Assembly: GCA_030146225.1 (NCBI GenBank)
Contig: JASLCA010000336.1
Location: 1 to 5,692 of the forward strand
DNA: 5,692 nt
DNA from: Sphingobacterium sp.
GTDB lineage: Bacteria > Bacteroidota > Bacteroidia > Sphingobacteriales > Sphingobacteriaceae
Reading direction: 5' to 3'
Below are positions 1 through 5,692 of the stretch, piece by piece. A program made the translations under genes and the position numbers. The notes beneath the pieces are model-generated. The model saw only the letters and a list, made by a program, of their open reading frames with translations, was not told the origin of the DNA and did not search any database. Positions within the stretch are counted from its first letter, which is position 1. Every line of letters begins with the position of its first letter.

Positions 1-22
1 ATCAAACACAAGAATACAGACA

Positions 23-3013
23 ATGCAGAGTAAAGGGCTGATTAAATTCTTGGTAATAGTGGTATCAATAGCATGCCTCTATTCCCTATCATTCACATTT
101 GTTTCACGTAAGGTGGAACGTGATGCTGCTGAATACGCAAAAGGCGACATGGCCAAAGAAAAGGCGTATTTAGATTCCATGGCTGGTGAAGAAGTCTATA
201 ATTTAGGACTGGCTAAGTTTACGTATCGTGAGGCGAAAGCGCACGAACTAGCTTTAGGTCTTGACCTAAAAGGCGGAATGAACGTAACCATGGAGATTTC
301 GTTAGATGAGCTAATTAAAAACTTAGCCAACAATACCAAAGACGAAAAATTCAATTCGGCATTGAAAAGTGCCTTACAAAAGAGCAAGTCTGTTAACAAA
401 AGTGTCGTTGATCTTTTTGTTGAAGAGTACAAGACTTCTGGTGCATCAACACCTTTAGCTTCTTTCTTCGCCAACAAGGACAACTCTTCTTTAATTAAAG
501 TAACGAGCTCTGATGCAGATGTTCGCTCCTTCTTAACTAAAGAATCCGACAATGCAATTCAAAACTCATACAAAGTACTTCGTACACGTATTGATAAATT
601 TGGAGTAGCATCGCCTAACATTCAGGTTCAACAAGGTACAAACCGTATCTTAATTGAATTGCCTGGTGTAAATGACGAAGAGCGTGTACGCAAGCTGCTT
701 CAAGGATCTGCTAAGCTTGAATTCTACGAGACGCACAACAACCTACAAGTGTATCCACTATTGGAGAACATCAATAGCATGTTGGCATCCTCATTGAAAA
801 GCAATAGCCCTACAGCTGTTAAAAAAGACAGTGTAGCGATTGATTCTACCAAAACAGATGACAACCTACTTGCAAACCTAGGTGCGGGCAAAAAAGAAAA
901 TGCTGATTCAGCAAATACGATTAGCCCAGAACTAGCCGCTAGCAACCCATTGTTTAGCATCTTAAGCCCTGCTACCTATATGGAGCAGAATGGTCAACCG
1001 CAATTAATGCCAGGCCCAATGGTTGGTATGGCTAATCTAAAGGATACAGCACGCGTAAACGCGTACTTAAACCGTCCTGAGGTTAAAGTAAACATCCCTG
1101 GAAACTTGAAGTTCCTTTGGGCTGTTAAGCCAGAGCAAAGATCTCCTAACTTCCTTTCATTATACGCTATCAAATCCGTAGGACAAGACAATGGCGCAGT
1201 AATGACAGGTGATGTAATCACCGATGCACGTGACAACTTTGATCAGCACAACAACCCTGTAGTCTCCATGGAGATGAATACAGATGGTGCGCGTCAATGG
1301 CGTAAAGTCACTGCACAAGCCGCTCAAAACAGAGAAGCGATTGCAATTGTTTTGGATGGCGTAGTATACTCTGCTCCTTCTGTAAACGAAGAAATCCCGA
1401 ACGGAAGTTCACAAATATCAGGTAGCTTCACTATTGAAGATACAAAAGATTTAGCCAACGTTTTAAAAGCAGGTCGCCTTCCAGCTACTGCCAAAATTGT
1501 TGAAGAAGCTATTGTTGGTCCATCCTTAGGACAGGCAGCAATTGATGCAGGTGTAAACTCTGCAGTAATCGGGATTGTAGTTGTCATGATCTTTATGATC
1601 TCTTACTACAACCGTGCTGGTATTGCAGCCAACATTGCCGTATTATTCAACGTATTCTTCTTAATGGGTATCCTAGCCTCATTAAATGCGGTGCTTACCC
1701 TACCGGGTATTGCGGGTATCGTATTGACGATGGGAACCGCCGTGGATGCGAACGTACTGATCTATGAGCGTATCCGTGAAGAATTGAGAATGGGCAAAAG
1801 CATTCGTCAAGCAATTGCTGACGGTTACAAACATGCAATGCCATCCATCTTGGATTCGCAGATCACAACCTTCTTAGTAGGTTTAGTATTATTCTTCTTT
1901 GGTAGTGGACCAATCTTAGGATTTGCAACCACCTTAATGATTGGTATTGCGACATCCTTATTTACTTCCATCTTTATCTCCCGTATTATTTTCGAATATA
2001 TGTTGAGCAAAGACATGAAGATTTCCGTTTCTTTCCCTTGGTCAGCAAACACCCTATTAAATGCGAACTTCCAGTTTATCAAAAAACGTAAGATGTTCTA
2101 TGCAATTTCAGGTGTAGCCATGGTTATCTGTATTGCAGCAATCTTCACAAAGGGCTTTACCTTAGGAGTAGATTTCCGCGGAGGACGTTCCTTCACAGTA
2201 GCCTATGAGCAACCAGTTGACTTAGAAGAAGTACGTAAGAATCTTGATGAGACCTTCCAATCTTCTACTGAGGTTAAGACTTTCGGTAGTGAAAGCCAAG
2301 TGCGTGTTACAACCACGTACAACATCGACGAAACAAGCGATGAGGCAGACAAAGAGGTTATGGTTAAGTTAAACGAAGGCTTATCTAAAATAGCAGGCAA
2401 CAAGCATGAGATCCTATCTTCCCAAAAAGTAGGTCCATCTATTGCAACAGACATTAAAGACAGAGCGATTTGGTCGGGTATATTCTCGATCTTAATTATC
2501 GCAGCTTATATCTTAATCCGTTTCCACAAATGGCAATACTCTATCGGAGCTGCTGTAGCAACGATTCATGATGCGATTATCCTATTAGGATTGTTCTCTA
2601 TCTTGGATGGTATCGTACCATTCTCCCTAGATATTGACCAACACTTTGTGGCAGCTATCCTAACGGTATTAGCTTACTCCGTAAACGATACAGTGGTTGT
2701 GTTTGACCGTATTCGTGAGGACCTAGGCAAGCCAGGAGCGCATAGCAAGAACTTTGGCGATGTAATTAACCATGCGATCAACACGACTTTAAGTCGTACC
2801 GTAATTACTTCATTAACCATTATCTTCGTATTGGTAGTGTTGTTTATCTTCGGTGGAGATGTGATTCGCGGATTCTCTTTCGCTATCTTAATCGGTATTG
2901 TAGTAGGTACGTACTCTTCTATTATCCTTGCTGCTCCAGCAGTATATGATCTTGGAAAAGGAAAACATATTACAGAAGAGAAAAAAGAACAAGTAAAAGT
3001 GGTAACCCCATAA
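23..3013 (+). CDS. secDF: Protein translocase subunit SecDF (fused SecD-SecF)
   Basis: This inner-membrane RND-type protein uses the proton gradient to pull secretory proteins out of the SecYEG channel on the periplasmic side. The 996-residue chain contains both halves. SecD has an N-terminal membrane helix (about 7-27), the GLDLKGG motif (79-85), the RIDKFGV motif (189-195) of the periplasmic head region, and five further helices (about 512-660). SecF starts with a helix near 690-711, has GVDFRGG (715-721), and ends in five helices (about 813-980). The charged membrane residues known from Thermus SecDF are present: Asp575 in VDANV, Asp889 in SVNDT and Arg925 in SRT. A Ser/Ala/Asn/Lys-rich, low-complexity stretch at about 250-315 looks like the insert common in Bacteroidota homologues. 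Length is normal for fused versions in that phylum. The start is preceded by an A-rich leader without a Shine-Dalgarno sequence, and the first membrane helix follows it directly. Only 22 upstream bases are visible, so the promoter is not seen. Confidence 0.97.
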   Translation: MQSKGLIKFLVIVVSIACLYSLSFTFVSRKVERDAAEYAKGDMAKEKAYLDSMAGEEVYNLGLAKFTYREAKAHELALGLDLKGGMNVTMEISLDELIKNLANNTKDEKFNSALKSALQKSKSVNKSVVDLFVEEYKTSGASTPLASFFANKDNSSLIKVTSSDADVRSFLTKESDNAIQNSYKVLRTRIDKFGVASPNIQVQQGTNRILIELPGVNDEERVRKLLQGSAKLEFYETHNNLQVYPLLENINSMLASSLKSNSPTAVKKDSVAIDSTKTDDNLLANLGAGKKENADSANTISPELAASNPLFSILSPATYMEQNGQPQLMPGPMVGMANLKDTARVNAYLNRPEVKVNIPGNLKFLWAVKPEQRSPNFLSLYAIKSVGQDNGAVMTGDVITDARDNFDQHNNPVVSMEMNTDGARQWRKVTAQAAQNREAIAIVLDGVVYSAPSVNEEIPNGSSQISGSFTIEDTKDLANVLKAGRLPATAKIVEEAIVGPSLGQAAIDAGVNSAVIGIVVVMIFMISYYNRAGIAANIAVLFNVFFLMGILASLNAVLTLPGIAGIVLTMGTAVDANVLIYERIREELRMGKSIRQAIADGYKHAMPSILDSQITTFLVGLVLFFFGSGPILGFATTLMIGIATSLFTSIFISRIIFEYMLSKDMKISVSFPWSANTLLNANFQFIKKRKMFYAISGVAMVICIAAIFTKGFTLGVDFRGGRSFTVAYEQPVDLEEVRKNLDETFQSSTEVKTFGSESQVRVTTTYNIDETSDEADKEVMVKLNEGLSKIAGNKHEILSSQKVGPSIATDIKDRAIWSGIFSILIIAAYILIRFHKWQYSIGAAVATIHDAIILLGLFSILDGIVPFSLDIDQHFVAAILTVLAYSVNDTVVVFDRIREDLGKPGAHSKNFGDVINHAINTTLSRTVITSLTIIFVLVVLFIFGGDVIRGFSFAILIGIVVGTYSSIILAAPAVYDLGKGKHITEEKKEQVKVVTP

Positions 3014-3032
3014 TACAACAAGTATGCAATAG

Positions 3033-3063
3033 AAAAGGCTTCCCGAAAAGGAAGCCTTTTTTT
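3033..3063 (+). terminator. Intrinsic terminator of secDF
   Basis: A perfect 11-bp stem (AAAAGGCTTCC at 3033-3043 pairing with GGAAGCCTTTT at 3050-3060) encloses a 6-base loop, CGAAAA. The stem runs into seven consecutive T (3057-3063). It begins 19 bases after the secDF stop codon. The matching A-run on the 5' side means the hairpin also ends in a U-run in the opposite direction, but no minus-strand gene points at it. It should end the secDF transcript and insulate it from the downstream operon. Confidence 0.92.
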
Positions 3064-3085
3064 ATGGCCGATTAGAATCGGCCAT
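3064..3085. repeat. Perfect inverted repeat (second hairpin after secDF)
   Basis: ATGGCCGATT (3064-3073) and AATCGGCCAT (3076-3085) are perfect reverse complements separated by AG. This would fold as a 9-bp stem with a TAGA tetraloop. It abuts the T-run of the preceding terminator. The bases after it (TTTGTTTC) are only moderately T-rich, so it is a weak backup terminator at best. It could equally stabilise an RNA 3' end or be a protein-binding palindrome. Confidence 0.6.
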
Positions 3086-3132
3086 TTGTTTCATATTATT
3101 ATCATTAATTCAATAAAGCTATCGCATTCCCC

Positions 3133-3150
3133 TATTTTTGACTAATTTTG
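3133..3150 (+). promoter_or_regulatory. Bacteroidota-type promoter -7 motifs for the lipoprotein-gap-GNAT operon
   Basis: Two perfect matches to the Bacteroidota sigma-factor -7 consensus TAnnTTTG occur 10 bases apart: TATTTTTG at 3133-3140 and TAATTTTG at 3143-3150. The second would start transcription near 3156, leaving a leader of about 19 bases before the ATG at 3175. I do not see a TTTG -33 element 19-21 bases upstream of either, so the promoter may be weak or activator-dependent. The motif is AT-rich and chance matches are possible, but the position between a terminator and a gene start supports it. Confidence 0.55.
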
Positions 3151-3174
3151 TTTAGAAGATTAAACAGACTTGGA

Positions 3175-3774
3175 ATGAAATATTTATTTAGCGCAATTGC
3201 ATTATGCGGCCTGGTACAATTGACCAGTTGCCAATCCAATAATCAAGAGAAGACAGCGACTCAGGAATCAAAAAATGAAGCAGCCAGCGCTGCCCATCCA
3301 CAGACTAATGAAGCCCCACAGACGCAACAAGCGCCTCCAATGGCTACTGAAGCTGCTGCCAGTATCCCTGCATTTAAATTTTATAAAGTAAAGTCTGGCA
3401 TAGGCTTTAGCAATGAGAACCTTGAAAAAAACAAAAACACAGTCTTTATTCTCTTTGATCCAAACTGCGGACACTGTCAACAAGAAACAAGTCAATTGTC
3501 CAAAAACTATGATAAAATCAAAGGCATCAACATCTACTTTGTGTCCATGAATGATCCAGCCTTGATGGCTTCCTTCTTAGAAACCTTTGGTAAAGAACTT
3601 GTAGACAAGCCAAATATTGAAGTACTCTACGATAGAAACCAAGATTTTATTCAAAAATTCCATGTACCAAAGCAATTTCCAGCTAGCTATGTTTATGGTC
3701 CAGATGGCCGCTTAAAGAACAATTGGGATGGAGACAAGCCTTTAGAATTTGTACTTGCTGAATACACTAAATAA
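3175..3774 (+). CDS. Thioredoxin-fold lipoprotein with CGHC active site
   Basis: This is a predicted membrane-anchored thiol-disulfide oxidoreductase acting outside the cytoplasm. From ATG 3175 it is 199 residues. The start gives a short type II signal peptide (MKY, then a hydrophobic core) ending in the lipobox LTSC with Cys19. An Ala/Gln/Pro/Thr/Glu-rich linker (about 20-62) leads to a thioredoxin-like domain (about 64-199) with DPNCGHC (Cys98 and Cys101) and a candidate cis-proline, Pro169, in QFPASY. An in-frame TTG at 3148 would add nine residues, but it lies inside the promoter motif and puts charged residues before the signal peptide, so I reject it. There is no acidic cluster right after Cys19, so the surface-export signal described for some Bacteroidota lipoproteins is not evident and a periplasm-facing anchor is more likely. 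The stop overlaps the gap start by one base. The substrate is unknown. A TlpA/peroxiredoxin-like or DsbD-partner role is possible but unproven. Confidence 0.85.
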   Translation: MKYLFSAIALCGLVQLTSCQSNNQEKTATQESKNEAASAAHPQTNEAPQTQQAPPMATEAAASIPAFKFYKVKSGIGFSNENLEKNKNTVFILFDPNCGHCQQETSQLSKNYDKIKGINIYFVSMNDPALMASFLETFGKELVDKPNIEVLYDRNQDFIQKFHVPKQFPASYVYGPDGRLKNNWDGDKPLEFVLAEYTK

Positions 3775-4787
3775 TGAGAATTGCGATCAATGGTTTTGGA
3801 CGAATAGGCCGGAACACTTTAAGAAATATATATAGACGAAATCTGGCCGATGCCATAACCGTGGTCGCGATCAATGATCTCACAGACAGCAAGACCCTAG
3901 CTCACCTCCTAAAATATGACTCCGTGCATGGCCCCTTTGAGCAAGAGGTCAGCCATGACGAGCAGCATATTTATATTGCTGGCAAGGCTATACGCGTCTT
4001 ACGGGAGTCCAACCCTGCGGCATTGCCTTGGGAGGAGATGGCAATCGATCTGCTTATAGAATCCACAGGCTTCTTTACCAGCAAGGACAAAGCCGATCTA
4101 CACCTACAAGCAGGCGCAAAGCAGGTGATTATTTCAGCCCCATCTTCTGACAAAGAAGTTCCGACAATTGTCTTAGGAGTCAACGATAAAGACTTTGACT
4201 GGACTGCACCTATTTTCTCCAATGCCTCTTGTACCACCAATAATTTGGCGCCATTAGTAAAGATATTGGACGAAAACTGGGGCATAAAAGATGGCTATAT
4301 CACGACCGTGCATTCCATGACTGGGGATCAAAACCTACATGATGCCCCCCACCGTGACCTGCGCAGAGCAAGAGCAGCTTCCTCCTCCATTATACCGACC
4401 ACTACAGGGGCTGCCAAGGCCATTACCAATGTCTTTCCACATCTAGAAGGCAATCTAGGAGGAGCAGGCATTCGCGTGCCCGTGCTCAATGGATCCCTGA
4501 CGGATTTCACCTGCACACTACACAAGCCTACCACAGTAGCCGAAATAAACCAGAAGTTTAAAGCCGCTGCTGCAGGAGACCTTAAGAAAGTATTGTACTA
4601 TACAGAGGATCCCATCGTATCCGTAGATATTATCAACAATCCTTACTCTTGTATTTTTGATTCGGAATTAACATCCATCGTAGGTGGACTGGTAAAGGTT
4701 GTAGGCTGGTATGACAATGAGTACGGCTATTCCAATCGCATGGTAGACCTCTTGGAAAAGCGTAGTCAAGACCTTTTACAAGCATGA
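3774..4787 (+). CDS. gap: Type I glyceraldehyde-3-phosphate dehydrogenase
   Basis: This cytoplasmic enzyme interconverts glyceraldehyde 3-phosphate and 1,3-bisphosphoglycerate with NAD(P), in glycolysis and gluconeogenesis. At 337 residues it is full length. The Rossmann motif NGFGRIGR is at 6-13, and Asp35 in AIND sits where NAD-preferring enzymes bind the adenine ribose. Catalytic Cys153 lies in SNASCTTN and His180 in TVHSMTGDQ. Arg234 is in the phosphate-binding region, and the nicotinamide-contacting Asn315 is in WYDNEYGYSNR. All essential residues appear intact. The coenzyme-loop pair is Ala191-Pro192, intermediate between the Leu-Pro of strict NAD enzymes and the Ala-Ser of NADP-accepting ones. 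The ATG overlaps the upstream stop (TAATG), implying translational coupling, and the end overlaps the GNAT start (ATGA). Arg codons are mostly AGA, CGC, CGA and CGG, unlike the CGT-rich secDF, so this may be a secondary paralogue. Preferred direction in vivo cannot be read from sequence. Confidence 0.96.
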   Translation: MRIAINGFGRIGRNTLRNIYRRNLADAITVVAINDLTDSKTLAHLLKYDSVHGPFEQEVSHDEQHIYIAGKAIRVLRESNPAALPWEEMAIDLLIESTGFFTSKDKADLHLQAGAKQVIISAPSSDKEVPTIVLGVNDKDFDWTAPIFSNASCTTNNLAPLVKILDENWGIKDGYITTVHSMTGDQNLHDAPHRDLRRARAASSSIIPTTTGAAKAITNVFPHLEGNLGGAGIRVPVLNGSLTDFTCTLHKPTTVAEINQKFKAAAAGDLKKVLYYTEDPIVSVDIINNPYSCIFDSELTSIVGGLVKVVGWYDNEYGYSNRMVDLLEKRSQDLLQA

Positions 4788-5218
4788 TAAGATTTATTTC
4801 TGCTGCGGAAACCTTAGGCTTACGCAGTCTAGTACTCCGCGATGGGCTTGCCCCTGAGCAATGCTTGCTAGATCAAGATATGGAGCATACCACTTTTCAT
4901 CTGGGATACTTCTCCGAAAATCAAGAGCTGGTCAGCATCCTTACCTGTCAAAAGGAAAATCATGGCAAGCTTTCTGGTGACTGTTACCGCCTTCGCGGAA
5001 TGGCTACACATCCAGCACATCTGCGGAAGGGCTATGGAAAGCTGCTGATGCAGGCCGCTGCGACGCATATCCAAACCACACTTCAAGGCCGCTACCTCTG
5101 GTTTAATGCCCGAGAAATAGCCTTCCCCTTTTACGAAGCCTTGGGCTACGAATTTATGTCAGACAGCTTTGAGATCCCAGGCATAGGTACACATAAAGAA
5201 ATGTTCAAGCTCTTATAG
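4784..5218 (+). CDS. GNAT family N-acetyltransferase
   Basis: This small 144-residue cytoplasmic protein has the GCN5-related acetyltransferase fold, which moves an acetyl group from acetyl-CoA to an amine. The acetyl-CoA pyrophosphate loop is visible as RKGYGK at 81-86, preceded by the beta-4 strand YRLRGMATHP. A C-terminal WFNARE strand (106-111) is followed by FYEALGYEF, where Tyr117 is in the usual place of the general acid. The ending FEIPGIGTHKEM is typical of a subgroup of short, uncharacterised bacterial GNATs. The substrate is unknown; protein, peptide, amino acid or small amine all remain possible. The ATG overlaps the gap stop codon by four bases, so it is translated with gap and is probably the last gene of the operon. 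I see no terminator after it, and the opposing gene begins only two bases further on. Confidence 0.9.
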   Translation: MIRFISAAETLGLRSLVLRDGLAPEQCLLDQDMEHTTFHLGYFSENQELVSILTCQKENHGKLSGDCYRLRGMATHPAHLRKGYGKLLMQAAATHIQTTLQGRYLWFNAREIAFPFYEALGYEFMSDSFEIPGIGTHKEMFKLL

Positions 5219-5220
5219 GA

Positions 5221-5692
5221 TTAGACCTCCCCCTCTACACCGATCCCAAAGAGGGCGAAATCATACTTCACCGGATCCAAGGGATCAAGCTTACGCAGGT
5301 TTTCAGTCAGCTCCATAGCAGTCTTCCAATTAATCTTATTGGAAGTAATTAAGCCAAAGCGCCTAGCTACCCGTTCCACATGTACATCACAAGGGCAAAC
5401 CAATGCAGCAGGGCTAATCCGTCTCCAAATACCAAAGTCAACGCCCTTGTTATCCTGCCGAACCATCCATCTTAAAAACATGTTTAAGCGCTTACAGCTA
5501 GACTTTTGCTTGGGCGAACTAATGTGTTTCCGCGTTCGGATAGGGTAATCCGGCAGCGAAAAGAAGTATGCCTTAAAATTATCCAAAGATGCTTCAATCG
5601 TAAAGTCCGCCCCCCCCTCCTGCCCTAAAAGAAAGGCATCCTCCAAGCTGTCAAAGTGACTGTAGTGATAACGCAGAAAGGAAACGAAAAAC
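5221..5692 (-). CDS. TIGR02757/DUF2400 family protein, C-terminal part (cut by window edge)
   Basis: The minus-strand frame is open from the right edge to a TAA at 5221-5223, giving 156 visible residues. The family is usually about 250 residues, so roughly 100 N-terminal residues lie outside. A TTG at 5646 is not the start: the frame continues upstream through FLRYHYSHFDSLEDAFL, which fits the family. Recognisable blocks are LDNFKAYFFSLP, CKRLNMFLRWMVR, GVDFGIWRRISP, CPCDVHVERVARRFGL and LDPVKYDFALFGIG. The function is unknown. The KRLNMFLRWM block and the later Asp in CPCDVHVERV resemble the catalytic Lys and Asp positions of helix-hairpin-helix DNA glycosylases, so a DNA-repair-like fold is my inference, not an established role. 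The gene converges on the GNAT gene and is not in its operon. An eight-base G run lies within the coding strand. Confidence 0.85.
   Translation of the reverse strand, partial: FFVSFLRYHYSHFDSLEDAFLLGQEGGADFTIEASLDNFKAYFFSLPDYPIRTRKHISSPKQKSSCKRLNMFLRWMVRQDNKGVDFGIWRRISPAALVCPCDVHVERVARRFGLITSNKINWKTAMELTENLRKLDPLDPVKYDFALFGIGVEGEV
5610..5617. repeat. Homopolymer C8/G8 tract inside the DUF2400 gene
   Basis: Eight consecutive C on the plus strand read as G8 on the coding strand, encoding the Gly-Gly of QEGGAD. Family-like sequence continues in one frame on both sides, so this copy is in frame. The tract is long enough to be prone to slippage or to sequencing error. Confidence 0.9.

Noticed and set aside
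196..2082. Several minus-strand open frames of 68-118 codons within secDF.
   Set aside because: They are shadows of the strongly conserved plus-strand gene, resemble no family I know, and lack promoters or plausible starts.
3085..3088. TTTG as a -33 promoter element.
   Set aside because: It is more than 40 bases from the nearest TAnnTTTG motif, well outside the usual 19-21 base spacing.
3148..3174. Nine-codon N-terminal extension of the lipoprotein from TTG.
   Set aside because: It overlaps the -7 promoter motif and would place an Arg-rich segment before an already complete lipoprotein signal peptide.
5229..5256. CCCTC...GAGGG pair near the end of the DUF2400 gene as a possible terminator.
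   Set aside because: The stem is only 5 bp with a loop of about 15 bases, has no T-run on either strand, and lies in coding sequence.
5339..5548. Plus-strand 69-codon open frame opposite the DUF2400 gene.
   Set aside because: The minus strand over the same bases encodes the most conserved DUF2400 blocks, so the plus frame is a shadow.
5644..5646. TTG as the start of the minus-strand gene.
   Set aside because: The frame stays open to the window edge and the upstream residues fit the family, so the gene is cut by the edge rather than starting here.

Overview
The window looks like chromosomal housekeeping DNA from a Bacteroidota bacterium, most likely a member of the Sphingobacteriaceae. The evidence is a SecD and SecF fusion in one ~1000-residue chain with a phylum-typical insert, A-rich leaders instead of Shine-Dalgarno sequences, TAnnTTTG promoter -7 motifs, and a TIGR02757/DUF2400 protein, a family common in Bacteroidota. 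Genus-level placement is inference from recall, not from a search.

Layout. Positions 23-3013 (+) encode the complete secDF protein-export gene. The 161-base gap 3014-3174 holds a strong intrinsic terminator, a second perfect hairpin immediately after it, and two overlapping-register TAnnTTTG motifs. From 3175 to 5218 (+) runs a tightly packed three-gene unit: a thioredoxin-fold lipoprotein, a type I glyceraldehyde-3-phosphate dehydrogenase, and a GNAT acetyltransferase. The genes overlap by 1 base (TAATG) and 4 bases (ATGA), so they are almost certainly co-transcribed and translationally coupled. From 5221 to the right edge, on the minus strand, lies the C-terminal part of a DUF2400 protein. 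It converges on the GNAT gene with only 2 bases between the two stop codons.

How the genes relate. SecDF is the proton-driven auxiliary of the Sec translocon and would assist export of proteins such as the lipoprotein downstream, but the terminator separates the two transcription units. No shared pathway is obvious for the lipoprotein, GAPDH and acetyltransferase. The gap gene uses Arg codons very unlike those of secDF, which hints that it is not the highly expressed glycolytic copy.

I see no mobile element, CRISPR array, RNA gene or clearly new multi-gene system. The points most worth a second look are the unusual three-gene operon, the codon use of gap, the possible HhH-glycosylase resemblance of the DUF2400 protein, and the start-site correction for the lipoprotein.
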